Assembly: GCA_932294295.1 (NCBI GenBank)
Contig: OW028573.1
Location: 71,153,829 to 71,217,828 of the forward strand
Direction of reading: 5' to 3'
Length of the DNA: 64,000 nt
DNA from: Alitta virens
Taxonomy: Eukaryota; Annelida; Polychaeta; Phyllodocida; Nereididae
In this document: positions 24,192-36,819 of the stretch, one piece after another
Layout: every line of letters begins with the position of its first letter
Position numbering within the stretch: the stretch's first letter is position 1
The notes under the pieces: model-generated
Told to the model about the DNA's origin: nothing
What the model saw: the letters and a program-made list of their open reading frames with translations, nothing else
Database searches by the model: none
Translations under genes and position numbers: made by a program

Positions 24192-25017
24192 AATGATTAT
24201 AAGATTATCATATGACTTACTGATTTGTATAGAAGTTGCTAATACTAACACAATTCATCGATTCTATTTTGCTATTAAGACTGACAGAGTTGTTAGTTAC
24301 ACTCCTAGTTCAATCATCTAACTTTGAATAATTTACCTCAGAGACATGTTTATCATGCAAAATGCATATTTATATTGATACTAAGCATGACATGAATATT
24401 ATGCAATACACATAGATTGATATTAAAAACATTTAATTGATACTGAATATGACCCGAATAGTATGCAATATTATGTTCATTATCACCTCTTATAGTAGAA
24501 TTGGTATTTATTTTGATTCTATTTGCCTCATAAAAGACAGTTAAAATGTACAAATGGGACAAGAATTTCAAAGATATAAGGTTTAATGTTTAAAGTCATA
24601 TAAAATAAGGGCATAGTAACTTTGCAGACCATAGGTCAATGGTGACAACAATAGATTATTAGTAACAGATATCTAATATAATTATCAAAGTTGCTCATCT
24701 CACAAAGCTGTGAGAAACACCATCTGAGTTTGCCCTGTGTGCTTCCTATTTGATTTGGAATTTGTTTAACATAACCAATGGATTAAGCATAATAACAGAC
24801 AAAAGATAGTATTATGTCTAGTTTTTCAACTACATTTGTCTGAGGTTTCTCGAACAATGTTGATGGTGCTTGTGTACTATGTGGCCATTCGCTGAGGGTT
24901 TGCTGCCGCGCAGCCTATGTTCATTTAAAGCCTCCTTACATTCATTAAATAACATCTACCATTATTATCGTAATAATAATTAGGTAGAATAGTATGTTAA
25001 ACTTTTCTTCTTTATCC

Positions 25018-25153
25018 GTGACATCATGTGGGTTTTACAGCCACTGATTGGTAATTTCTGTAAACTTTTATGTTCAGCAAATGGTGTGACATCATGCCTA
25101 CAATTTTAACTGCATGAAATATTAGCAAATACAGGAGAAAATGTGACATCATG
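25018..25153 (+). repeat. Three GTGACATCATG boxes
   Basis: Identical 11-mers start at 25018, 25086 and 25143. TGACATCA is an ATF/CREB-like octamer variant. Weak similarity between boxes (AGCAAAT before the next box) suggests a degenerate tandem unit of about 57-68 bp. Confidence 0.55.
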
Positions 25154-27689
25154 TTCTCAGAATAAAGTGAAAATTGAAGAGGGATTCTTGTAATATACTG
25201 CATTGCATAAGTTCAGCCCAATTTTTTTTCATGGATGATGCTGTGACTGACGTTATTTTCCAGTGTTCCATATTCATACACTGCAATTAAATGATTTCAT
25301 CAGCCGGTTTTTAATTAGAAAATCAGTTTATTGCCTGTATGTACTCAGTGCAAGTGGGACGTAGTTTTACATTTTGGGTACAATTAACCCCCCCCCCCCC
25401 CCATTAACTTATGGAGCTGCAAATATTGATAATTGACATGATTGTTGATAGGGGTAAGTACTGTAAATTATTGACCCATGATAAGGGAAGTCTGATGTAT
25501 ACTGTAACTGTGTTGGGGCTTTATCCACAGACAAACCACTCATTATCAACAGAAGAATTCCATGAATTTTGTCCCATGTTTGCCAGAGATAAAGGACCCT
25601 CATTGACTCCAGTTGACAACTGCTCTGGGATCCGCGTGTCACGGCTTGATATTCCCCCCATTTAATGAACTCATTAAATGGCAGTAATTAGATTCATTAA
25701 TTGCTTGTGTTTGTGCCTGCAAACTTCTAATTCGCTCTCTCAGCATTAAGAGGACATTTTTTCTCTTTATAACTCTCTTTCTTTGTTTAAACTGTTGAAT
25801 TAAAAGTTGACAGTCGAAACCGTTTCCTAATATGTCCTAATATTGAGATGTATATATATAAACTAAAAAAAGTGCTACCGCAAGATAAAAATTTACTCTT
25901 TTCTTGAACAATTTCCCTTTTACTTATACCTGTATTTGATAGATGAACTTTCTCCGTCTAAAGTGAGACGTTACATTTAACTAAACATAATATAAACTAA
26001 AAAAAGAAGAAGCAAAAACCTTCAGTAATCTTCATAAACATTTTCCCAGTAATTATTTGAGTAGCTTCTTGGTGAAGCAATTGTACAGTTTGGGCGTTTT
26101 TTTTATATTTTCTTTTACCAAAATGATTTCTTGGAGTTTACACTGTTCATAAGGAACACTGGAGATTCTCACATTTAATCGTATGCCACTTTTGCACTGG
26201 TTCTAGACCAGAATCATGCCAATGGTGTGGCAATTGTGATGAATTTTGCATTTCATATGGCTTTGACTTGAACCTGCACCAATTTGCCCTGCCACAGGCA
26301 ATGATCGATGATACCAGTGCTGGTACACCCGATTCTCCAAGTGTTTGCTGCCCCCACACAAACACCAGATACTTGCAAGGAACTGTTTACATAATATATA
26401 ATGTATATACAGATATTGATCTGCAGTCTGGTGATCTGCAAATCCAGAGTTTGCATGCGATCTGGCATTATTGCGAACACTTCTTGCACACTGAGTGACT
26501 ACTGCCCCGAGCAACTTACTAGATCCCTTTTCACATCTTTGCACCTGTCTTCAGTGTTCAAAGCATCTTGCACGTGTGATTTGGTGACAAATTGACCTTC
26601 ACCATATTGACAAACCACGTAGCAACAGATGTACCGGGACCACACTGGATATATCTACATAAAAGTGGCTACATTTTAACACTGATATGGCGAGCTGATG
26701 CCAAAAATCATATAATTGTGGCCAGGCTTTTTACCAGTAAACGACATGTAGTATACTTAAATACAATCAAAACGTTTGATTTGGAAATACCTTATCACGT
26801 GCCTTGAGACTATATTGTGCCCCTTGGATTGTATCAATGCCATCAAATGATTTGATTAAAACCATTTACATTGATCATGGCACTATATTATTCAAAATAC
26901 ATTTAAAAACAATGTTTTAGTCATCGTTTAGTGGACCAAATGTACGTATATCTTTCCACAAGACCATCGATCCGGGAGTTCAATTGATCTATTTTGTTAA
27001 AGCGATTTCGTAAACAGGCAAATTCAATGCTCTGTGTGTGCTTCAAACCAAAAACAGGATCGTACTAAAATGTACTTCATCTCTTTAATTCTGGATGTAC
27101 AAACATTTTAATCTCTTCTTTTTAATGGCATTACAATAAAAAAGAGGCAATGTCTCCTTTCTGGTAGCTTTCGGTAGTTATTGAAGAATGTTTCCATTTT
27201 GGTGAATCTGGTTTTACGAAAACTGGAAGGTTAGTTTTAAATTGCCATTTTCTTCATTTGAGCATGTTCCCAGCTTTTCTTAGTTTGATTCAAAAGCTAT
27301 TAAAACCAAACTGCACTTTGAGATAAGCTTGTCCATCATTTAGGGCAAGATATTTTTCTCTGTTTTAAAATTGCTATTTTGATTCTGGCTGGGGATTGGT
27401 TTTGCAGATTAGCTGCACAACAGACGAAAAAATACCTCTTGCAAAAAGCCATCAGGATGAATGTCAAAACACTGATCTGAAACTTGAGCCCTTCCAGCAG
27501 CACAAGTAATGCAATTTGGTCTCGTTAGATTCTTTCCAGCCAAACTGCATATTCTTAAGTGAATTTATGTCAAGTAGATGAACTCACTGTTATTTAGAAT
27601 TGTGCAAAGAAATGGAATGCTTGCAGAGAGCTTGTACAAGCACAGAAGTAGGAATATGAGACAGACAGACGTCTTGATATGATGAAATG

Positions 27690-27905
27690 AAACAGAGAGA
27701 CAGACAATGGAAATACTTCCAAAAACACAGACAGACAACCGAAATACTTCCCACAACACAGAAACAACCAAAATACTTCCAAAAACAGAGAGAGACAATG
27801 GTTTAGGCGAGTACAAAATATATGCAACCCTTGATGATTGTTCACCAGAAACTTGTGCACAAGTCATGAGTTACATACTTCCAAAATCACAGAGACAGAC
27901 AACCG
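27690..27905 (+). repeat. About 30-bp minisatellite
   Basis: AAATACTTCC recurs at 27711, 27742 and 27771, with ACAGACAGACAA between. A diverged unit reappears at about 27870-27905. The predicted peptides from it are repetitive artefacts. Confidence 0.8.
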
Positions 27906-28339
27906 AAAGGCTTCCAAAAGAAACATAGACAGACAGCAAAAAATGGCATTGATTAAATGTCCAGAATGATACACCAGTAGATGACAAATCTCACAGTGCC
28001 GTGTGTATCTCATGTTATTACATGAACATCAATGTGGGCTTGCTCTTTATCTATAATTCCAACAGTTCAATGATATCTGTCACATGCAAAGTATTGCAAG
28101 GAAGTAAGATTAGCTTCAAGGTTTCTGTGCACCATTTTCTATGCACCATTTGCAGTCAAGGCACAAGAAGCAATCTCAGTAACAAGCAACTGGGTCTGTT
28201 ACTATACCATGGCGTTTAACTTAGCTGTGTAGCTGGGAGGGCCAGTGGACCTAAAAGAAAAAACAGGCGCAATATATGACAAAAATGTTAGAAAAGTAAA
28301 TCAACCTAAATAGCAACACCTCTAGATAGAAAGCTATTA

Positions 28340-28475
28340 TATATTATATTATATTAGATTATATTTTATTAGATTAGATTATATGTGTAGGGGACTAGCT
28401 CAGTGGTAGCTCTGGGCTTCCAACAATTGGGTTTTCTATTCTATTCTATTATATTCTATTCTATTCTATTCTACT
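28340..28475 (+). repeat. TTATA/TTAGA and TTCTA arrays around a SINE head
   Basis: A pentamer-like AT array (28340-28385) and a TTCTA/TTATA array (28436-28475) surround 46 bases of a SINE family A head. Confidence 0.85.
28388..28433 (+). mobile_element. SINE family A, 5' head only
   Basis: TAGGGGACTAGCTCAGTGGT is followed by CTCTGGGCTTCCAACAATTG, matching the head at 59836-59870. It keeps an A-box (TAGCTCAGTGG) and stops just before the B-box, where a TTCTA array begins. Confidence 0.7.
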
Positions 28476-29055
28476 TTGACATAACATTTGGATGGTGCTG
28501 TAGTTAATGTTGCAGTTGATTTCTAGGGGTCCAGTCCTATCTCACTCCATAAACAGTGTCCCCTCCCCAAGGGACTCAAGCCTGCTCTATCCAGGCAAAA
28601 AATTACGAATATATATGTTTACTGTGCAGAGATTGTATCGACTTTAGTTTGGACTTGTGCTGATGACTCTGCCTTACTTTCAGGCACAATCTATAGATGT
28701 TCTGACTTTTTCCTCCTGAAAATTATAACGATATACCATGCAGCGGCAGTAATGCTCAGACAATAAAAATGAAAACACAGACTGGCCTAATCCGAGTAGG
28801 TCTACAAGACAGTGACTCTGATTCTATGAGATATAGAATATGCCACAGCAACAAGGTAAACAGGGCTTGTAGAAGACATTAGGTTATATCATGGTTATAT
28901 CTTTACTGAAACACTGTTTGTGTCCTACACCGATGAACCTGATACTTACTAGATATATAGACTGTATAGACTACACCAAGTAAGTATGGATGTATAAGAC
29001 CTTGATGTAAGCCTATACTCATGATTCATGTTAATTATGATACGGAGATAGAATT

Positions 29056-29116
29056 GAGATAAAGTATGTCTAGAAGTGAGATAAAGTATGTCTAGAATTG
29101 AGATAAAGTATGTCTG
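29056..29116 (+). repeat. Three-copy 22-bp tandem repeat
   Basis: GAGATAAAGTATGTCTAGAA units start at 29056, 29078 and 29100. Confidence 0.95.
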
Positions 29117-30312
29117 ATACACTTCGTGGCAAACACAATAATTTGTGTAGACTAAACTGCCTCCATCTTTGCAAGTGACATTGACAGACAGACATAAGTA
29201 TAAACCTTGATTAAATGTCATGAAATCTGGGATGTTTTGTTGCTGTAGAATTGGTTTCAGAGTCTGTCTTCTTCGATATCATCTTCATTCGTCAAGGATG
29301 CGAAGCGGACTCTGCCTGAGCAGCAGTTTTCTTGCCTCTTGTCAAAACTGGTTCCTGTCACAGAATGTCTGTTTAGTTTCCTCTGGGTAAATATGCCCAG
29401 ATACGACACTGTGTGCAAAGATCACCATGTGATGTATCAAAAAGTGGGCTGACAACTCAGTGTGGCCTCATAAACGTATGAGTATTTGTGTTTCGGTGGG
29501 GGTACGGACAAATATGATATGGCTGGTACGTATTGCCATTAAATTTAACGTAGAGAGAACAATAGAACCACAAATGAACCATTATTAATTTAGATAATCA
29601 TAAAAGTGGATAATTATCAAATATGTATGTAAAGGCAGCACATGCATCTAACCTTTACAACGGAGTCTTACAAGTGTAAACTACTTCCTGCTGCTCACAC
29701 AGATCGATACTACAGAAACTATCGAACCATTATAGTTCACTTTGCAAGCCTGTTTATAACGTTAACAATAGTTAGATCTTTTGTTTTTTGTTTAAAGCCA
29801 ATTACAGCCATATATTAATATATTAGTCTTTCATGACTGTTTGGAAACTATTTAGCTTAAGACTCACTCAAGCAAGGTTTGAACTCGATTTGTCTACACT
29901 TCGTCACATTTGGCAGTAATAACTAAATGACACAGTAAATGCAGCATAAATTGCTTGGATCTGAATAATGTTTGTGTAAGCTGCTGGTGTTGGGTGTCAC
30001 CCTCCTACTGAGGTCAGGATGACGACTAATTTCCGGCGACCTGGCTTATGATAAAAGAATTAACCTTATCAGCCAACAAGTAGGAAGGACAGAAGCCACA
30101 GAAGAGATCTAAAATGTCAAGCCAGCATCAGGTGTCAGTAGAAACCTGTGTGACAAACAAACACGAAGCTACATCACAGTGATGGCCAATTTGCACATTC
30201 GTCCTTTTTTCTGAAGTCGTTCAGGTTGCTTGAAGGCAAGACAAATGTCTTGTAGAAATTATATGCTAATTCCAATTCGGTACGACTTCTAAAAATGTTC
30301 TAAAAATGTAAG

Positions 30313-30546
30313 CAGCTGGGTGGCCTAATGGTTAAGGCACCTGCCAATTCCACATTGGCCAGCTCTGCTGACCTGAGCACTCTTCATGAGCCACATCCTA
30401 GCTGGATGTCGACCGCATGAAAAAAACGTTATATTGGAGGTGCCTAGTACTTGGTGTCTATGCTGAGGCAAGTAAAACACCCATGGACTAATGCTGTAAC
30501 ATGATGTCGACTCCCAGCTTTATCATCTCATCATTACGTTGTTGGT
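30313..30546 (+). mobile_element. tRNA-derived SINE, family B, copy 1
   Basis: The head is CAGCTGGGTGGCCTAATGGT. The central block from GCTGGATGTCGACCGCATG to TATTGGAGGTGCC and GCTGAGGCAAGT matches 59990-60070. The 3' part contains GTCGACTCCCAGCTTTATC and ATCTCATCATTACGT, as also at 62500-62526. The central block resembles the conserved cores of broad metazoan SINE superfamilies. Confidence 0.75.
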
Positions 30547-31838
30547 GGTCTCATATCCAGTGAAATCTTGATAGGAATTTGACAGACGCTTAAAATGTTA
30601 TTATCACTATATGCTGCGTCTGGCAGCTGGTTATACAAGCTGGCTAAACTTCAAACAAGTAGCACTGCTGCATTTCTTCGTCAAGAATCAGCCAGTAAGT
30701 AGTTGTCCATCAGAGATTCTGCTGCCACAGTACCTGTTATGGTACTTAGCACTTGCAGATGTATATAGTCTTTGGAACACCATATTTCAAGTGTTTGTTT
30801 CAAAGGGAATAATGAAAAGCACAATTCCATGACCATGATGGGACACGTAAAGCTTGTTACAGAATAGAATAATAATATTTTAAGTATCTCTCAAATTCCT
30901 ATTAAGATTTAATTTAATATGAGAATATCAACCATGAACAAAGAGACTTGCAAATCACAGAGAAGCAAATTTAAAAGGATTGGCAGGAAAGACATGACAT
31001 ATTGTCGCACACTTGCTTTGAAGCTGGCCGCTAATCTTACACTTCATTGTAACTTTTTTACTGTCACAAATGACATTTGTGTTTAATATCAGGTGGATGA
31101 AAAAATGATGTATGGCTTTAATTCCTCTTGGAAATACGATGTATATCAATTAATGTAGTAATTGCTTTCATTCAGAAATTCGAAAATTCTCATCATGAGA
31201 AAAGATATTCATGTACCATTTGGTACAGGGCATTGTACAGGTACATGAACATAATTGTCCAGGTCATCCACACAAGAAAAATGCTATTGACATAGAATAG
31301 CAGGAATAAGCCAAGGGGGAAAATCTGCCACATTGATTGCAAATGAAGTCTTTAATAACTGGTCAAGATTGAGGTGGGGAGGTCAGTTAGGGTCATTCTT
31401 CATCGATGGCCAGATCGTTAGGGACTATCCCAAACTGTAACGACTGTATTGGGATAATAAGGGCGTGGTCCTGGCCCAGTGGGCGGACCCTTGTGCCCAC
31501 TAGAGTCCTGTAGAGGTCTAAATTCCCTCGTGGGGAGCCAAGATGTTTCCCTGTGTGCATCAGTTGATGAGGGACCAGGGATGCAACGGCAATTGTCAGC
31601 CTCCGAGCATGGCATTTGCATCATCCTTGACTTCGATTAACTGACTCCCCGGCTCAATTTAATTACACTTTGACATGTCGGATCATCTAGATCAAATGAA
31701 GGTCACTAATTCCGCCCAATCAGGAGGCTGCTAATAGCCAGCTTCATTATCCCTTTTCAAATTAGGATTGTTGGGTTGCCATAGTTTAATGTTGCAACCA
31801 ATTATAATGCAATTAGACAATGTCTGGCTTACATTCTT

Positions 31839-32082
31839 CGACAAATATTTTCGTTTTTGTCCTAACATATGTGCTATTAATTCGCTATAAGTGCTGGTAA
31901 TAGTGAATATGCATAAACAGTCATTACTTGTACAGCACACTTATAAAGTTTATCCTTTTTGGACAAATATTCCTGTTTTGTCATAAACATATTATGCTCT
32001 CATTTTGCGATATAATTGCTGGTAAAAATTGATGTGAACAGACAGAAATACTCAGATTGTACACTCACATGAAACTGCTGCA
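31839..32082 (+). repeat. Two-copy diverged tandem duplication (about 122 bp)
   Basis: ACAAATATT with TGTC(C/A)TAA(A)CATAT, GCTGGTAA and ATTGTACA/CTTGTACA recur in the same order at a spacing of about 122 bases. Confidence 0.5.
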
Positions 32083-32112
32083 TAATTGATAGTATAGGAG
32101 CAATATATCCTA

Positions 32113-32252
32113 CATGGCCAAATGTGCCACGTGCGTTTTCCATGAGAAGGATAAACGCATGGAATATGCATGGTTTTTAGCTAATTATAATGAGGCAAAA
32201 ACCATGCGTTTATCCAAACGCATGGAAAACGCACGTGGCACATTTGGCCATT
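32113..32252 (+). mobile_element. Hairpin MITE TA2, copy 1
   Basis: The left end CATGGCCAAATGTGCCACGT pairs with ACGTGGCACATTTGGCCAT at the right, so nearly the whole element folds on itself around AGCTAATTATAATGAGG. TA lies on both sides (32111-32112 and 32253-32254). A second copy in the opposite orientation is at 59120-59270, which has about 11 bases that this copy lacks. No coding capacity. A TA-target class is inferred. Confidence 0.85.
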
Positions 32253-33136
32253 TACTGATCCTAACAGTTGGTTGATCGCATGATGCATCACTTCAATTGC
32301 ATCTGGAAGTATCAGTAGATGGGATGCAGAGAATGTCCTCTCTGCAACTAGGAAGCCCTTCAGTTCAGTTCCATTTTGCTGTTTACACCAATTACGGTCC
32401 CTGGAAGCCGCATCGCACAAAATGCTGTCAGATGCGTCCGAGAAATCATATTTGATTTGAGCTTATCAAATAAAGATACAATTGGATGGGATGCTTTGAA
32501 GCTGTGGCCTGTCGCTCGCCCTGACAGAGCTGCAAAGATGATCAAATCAGCCTGTGCAGGACCCGATTTGCTCAGGAACATTGGGTGGCCGCCCTGTCCG
32601 CCTTACGCTTCACAAGACAGCATTCCTTGGCAAAGGAGGAATTAGCATGACCTGGATGAAGCCAGGGGACCTGCTTAGGGCAGTACTTGATGACACCGAT
32701 ATTGTCAGGATAGAGGCGACATGCCAGCCTCTACACAATTACCAAAGATGCTACAATGATTGAGGAAGATGATTACAGGCCTTCTTCAAAAGAGCTACTG
32801 CAGTATCTTACAGAAATGAGTAGTGGCCAACTTACGTGGACTTCAGTTTCTATGAGAAAGGCTTACAGGCCACATAATACAGGCTGAGGAAAATTGATGG
32901 CAGGTCAGAGAAGGCGAAGCAGAGCTGCCAGTAGAGCTCTGGCTATACATTTCATGGACCAAAGTAAATTAAGCAGTTGAGGATTGCGCATCGCCTACTC
33001 ACAATGTACACTAGTCTTGCATATTCTCTTTTATTTGTTCCTCATATAATGATAGATGAAGTGATTTATAAAAGTAAGGGTAAGTCTTTCTTTTTTCACA
33101 AACTCTTTTTAAAAAATAGGCTGCACTGCAGCTTAA
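32253..33136. other. Unique GC-richer DNA
   Basis: The part 32260-32960 is a unique island of the kind described elsewhere in the window. Frames at 32376-32645 and 32554-32763 have no recognisable domain. I see no gene. Confidence 0.4.
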
Positions 33137-34907
33137 CCCTCAGCGAATCCCACATAGCACACAGGCAGCATTAAAATGGTTATGTGTTTGTCCGACAGGC
33201 AGGAGGGTGGCCCTTACACTTTCATTTGAAGAGCAGAACTCTATCACACACTTTAGTTTCTAGAGCTGAACTCTAACACTAATGCACTTTCCCTGATGCA
33301 ATTTTATACAGTAACACTCTATATGGCCTAGTGGTGCCTTGTGATAGCAACACTGACATATATATTTGCTATGTTTAACAATTATTTCTTTAGTGTTTAT
33401 ATAGTGTGTGCAATGAACCGAAACAGTTGCCACTTGGCCTACATAGCCCTGTTATGCAATGCTAATTAGAGTCCAAGATGTCCCATATAAAAAAGTCTGA
33501 AGAAGTCTTACTTTATATGTAAAAATTAAGGCCTGTATTAAGTCTTACTTTTGTCCACTAAGGCTTACATTATCCTATTTTGATGCAAATATACTTGGAT
33601 ATTAGCATCCACATTTTAATATTCAGACGATTTGGTAAATATAAATGAATAGAAATTATGAACTTTCTTTAAATACACAAGAACTGCATTTATTTTATTG
33701 CTTAATAGCCAATACCCTGATTATTTTTTTTACTATGAAATTAAATCTATTGGTGTATATTACTATATCAGTGGTCTTATTCTTCATATGTGCATGATAT
33801 TATAATGTCTTACAATTAATGTTCAGAGTAAAACCAAGTGAGCATAAAAAGTATTCTCTATTCTTTTCTTGCCTTTTAATTGATCTGTTTTAAAGATTTT
33901 ATGCACAATAAGGAGTATTCAGTTCACTAGAAATATCAACACAATGGCATGTTCCTCTAACTAATCTACAACTAAAATTATCGTTTATATGTCCAAAATA
34001 GTCATATATGGGCTATGGCAATGAGGAATATATGAAGAAAACAATAATAAGTATTAAAGTCAAGTGAAAGTAATATAGATCATCATGCAACTAATTATTA
34101 TAAAATTGCTAAGTATAAAGAAAAACTATTGAATGGGTTGAGCATGGAAATACTATGATCAAATATTTAATAATTGCACATGAATTGTATAAAATGTACA
34201 GCTGTCATTGCTAAGTATGGGATGCTAAGAAATATGAATATTATGAACAAAAAAAAAAGAATGATGAAACAAATGTCGAAAAGAAGCTTAAAAGTGAAAG
34301 TACTATAATCTAGATGTATCATTGGCAAAATGTTACTGATGTAAGGATCATAGAGTCATTGATATGAGGGTTTGAAAGAGTACCTGTCCAAACAATTAGC
34401 ATGAAATGAATATCAAAACGAAGTTTAAAAAGTGAAAATAGTATAATTTAGATATGTTGTTCATACAATTTCATTCATGTAAGGTAAATAGTGTCTTTTA
34501 TATGGAGGTTTGAAAAAGTAGTAATTTTTCCTACTTTACACTAATTTTGAAAAGTCTATAGTATTTACTACCAAAAGGCATCACTACACTGTTTTAGACA
34601 TCATGACAACGTTTTATGCATGTAGGTGCAGTAGTGTAAGAGTTTTGCTCTGGAAACAAAAAAAATATATTCTTCGATTTTTTCCAAATTTTGTAAAACA
34701 TAGCTAACATATGTCAATGTGACTATGAAAAGGCACCACTAGGCCATATAGAGTATTACTGTTCAAAATTTCGTTAGGGTAAGTGCATTAGTTCTGGAAA
34801 CGAAAGTATAACGGCCGCCCACCCACCCACCCTCCTGCCCGACCGTCCACCCGCCAGACGGACATTGATGATAGCAAAAACCCTTTTCGCACTTTGTTTG
34901 CTGAGGG
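33137..34907. mobile_element. 1.77-kb non-autonomous element with long inverted ends
   Basis: The left end is CCCTCAGC right after TTAA (33133-33136); the right end is GCTGAGGG right before TTAT (34908-34911). The inverted arms extend about 240 bases inward (33137-33381 with about 34665-34907). They share the GGCAGGAGGGTGG block, ACTAATGCACTT, and CTCTATATGGCCTAGTGGTG, in the same order. The interior 34290-34800 is a degenerate tandem array with about 140-155 bp units. CCC ends with a TTAA target are the hallmark of piggyBac-type elements, so that class is suggested. There is no transposase frame, and the TTAT flank shows one change from a perfect duplication. Confidence 0.7.
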
Positions 34908-36819
34908 TTATAAATTTAATTTACTGAACTTTGCGGTTTTCTGGCAAAAAGCCAATTATTGATAGATAAGGTGCAATGCGATTCTTTTTTAGCTTTTCTA
35001 TTGACAAAGACTACTGACTTGTGAATAATTTTACTCAATTTATATAAAAAATTCTGTAGAGTGCATCTCAAATTCTTTAGTGTTTCAGTTACAGCAGATT
35101 TTATTACTTCAGAAACTTTAACTAAGCTCGTCATGTGGATCTAAACTCTTATTGGGTAGTACCTCAGCTGATGGGGGGGGGGGGGGTCCTGGATTCACAT
35201 GACGTCTTCTGGAGTTTCCAAATCTATGAAATCTTCTGTAAAATATTCTGGAAATAATAGTAAATGGACCAAATAATTGCAATTTAATTCACACAGGGCA
35301 CGTGCTGTGCAAGTCTGTACGCTTTTAAGCTCGATTTTAAGCACCCATGCAGTCTGTCAGTTAAGAACCCTAAAATGTTCAAATCCGTAAAAAAAGATTC
35401 CTTATATTTGGATAGTTTATGAACGACATATGAAAAGCCTGGTAAGTGTGTGGCGTACTTCACCACTGACTTTTGTTATGTTTCATAAATTGTATTGTTT
35501 TTAATAGTTTCTGTTTTATAAGATTTTGCAGTTAATAATCTTTTTTATCGACTTCTGTTCAAAGCTTACTATGTTTGGATAAATTTGATTTAGAAAAAGA
35601 TGAACAGTTCTGGCTTCTTTAATATACAAAAGAAAGGCAATCGTTGGGAGTTGCTGATATTCTGTCTCTCTCTATACATTAAGATGGAAGGTTTGGATGG
35701 ACTCTATACAGATATGACATATTTTGAAACACCCTCCTCTCAGATCATACGGGAGAAGCATCAAAAATATCACTTCATGGACTGGACAGACAAAATTGGC
35801 CTTAAATTACGATACTCATCTAAAACAGACCGGGGTCACAAGATAAAAAATAAGCTGGATTTACAAACCCAATGTGCTAAATCTGCTGATGTGCTTGTTG
35901 GCTCTCATTCTTCTAGTATAACATGGGCAAGTTTTATGCGTCCACTTTCATCATTGGTAAATATATAATTCACGCTAAATATGTGGAACTGGTACAATCT
36001 AATTTTATAATAAGCGAATAACTGAAGTTAAGTACCCATTGCTGATTTGTATGTATTCATGATACACTAGGGGAGGGGAGACAGAGAACATGTGCATTAC
36101 ATATGACTGTGACCAAACCAAGCCAGCACAAGAACAAATTTATTTGGAAGTCTTAGCAGGGAGAAATGGGCAGACTGTCGAGGGCTGATTGAGAGTCCAT
36201 TTAAGGTCCTAGTGTTGCTTTTAGGCAGTAAATCCAATGTGGACGGCGAAATCAAATCAGGCCTTTTATTATGACCAAAGTGTTGATGGTGTCTTGAAGT
36301 GAATTGCTTGAAAGCAGTCATGACCTCTTGTCCAGATCTCTACAAGCTGAGTGCAAATCTTGTCAGGGGCCATTCACGTCTGCTTCATTAAAAAGAATAT
36401 AAAAAAAGGAAAGAAAATCACTTTATTCCATTATTGTGGCTGATAAACAGTCCCCACTAAAATCACTTGATATGAAATAACAGAGTCCCCCAAACAGCAT
36501 AGCACTTATCTAGCCGTTCAGATATGACCTTCCCAGCCAATGTAACAGACTGTTTGGGGCCTGATAGGTGATTCCACAACATCGGCCATTTTGATTCCAT
36601 TCGGACCCCCAGCGCATATTTATTAACTTGATTGATTGCCTCACAGACCTTAGTTATTCCGAACATTAGAAAGTAACTGTGGGAAATTTTGACAAATGAG
36701 AGCCATTTAAAAATTTTCATATCCTTGAATCGTTTACAATTAACAAATCAACATGCAAAGCAGACATCATAACTCGACATGGTTTCCTTGACATGAATTC
36801 ATTATGAAGGTTTGATTGA
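34908..36819. other. Unique DNA with one candidate exon
   Basis: Apart from the exon candidate at 35684-35956 and a poly-G tract at 35173-35186, no gene is seen. The parts 36100-36330 and 36480-36720 are unique, richer islands without recognisable coding. Confidence 0.4.
35684..35956 (+). CDS. Candidate internal exon, weak GT61-like motif
   Basis: The open stretch is 273 bp, exactly 91 codons. It is preceded by a good acceptor (TTCTGTCTCTCTCTATAC, then ATTAAG) and followed by a donor GTAAAT at 35957. Near its C-terminus it reads SADVLVGSHSSSITWASFM, then RPLSSL. This recalls the conserved end of GT61-type glycosyltransferases such as EOGT, where a D-I/V-L/F-I/V-G-x-H-G-A-G-L-T core occurs. 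The two conserved glycines after the histidine are serines here, which would be unusual for an active enzyme. No partner exon was identified up- or downstream. It could be a chance frame, a decayed copy, or an exon of an unknown gene. The splice borders and length are seen; the family link is a weak inference. Confidence 0.2.

Larger units (their letters stand above)
23376..28387. other. Unique DNA, no gene seen
   Basis: Unique islands lie at 23800-23950 and 25500-25760. Otherwise it holds a SINE fragment, short tandem duplications (24375-24498, period 62; 25018-25153), a poly-C tract at 25388-25402 and a 30-bp minisatellite at 27690-27905. The open frames have no recognisable domain. Confidence 0.45.
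28434..32112. other. Unique DNA, no gene seen
   Basis: It holds a three-copy 22-bp tandem (29056-29116), one SINE, a short hairpin (arms 31208-31217 and 31240-31249), a richer island at 31370-31730 and a two-copy duplication near 31839-32082 (period about 122). I see no exon or RNA gene. Confidence 0.45.

Noticed and set aside
30313..30390. tRNA-like head (GGTGGCCTAATGGTTAAGGC) considered as a tRNA gene
   Set aside because: No acceptor or anticodon stem pairing beyond the A-box region; it is followed by a SINE core.
31208..31249. Short hairpin with 10-bp perfect arms, considered as a microRNA precursor
   Set aside because: Arms are too short for a typical precursor and no known mature microRNA sequence is recognisable.
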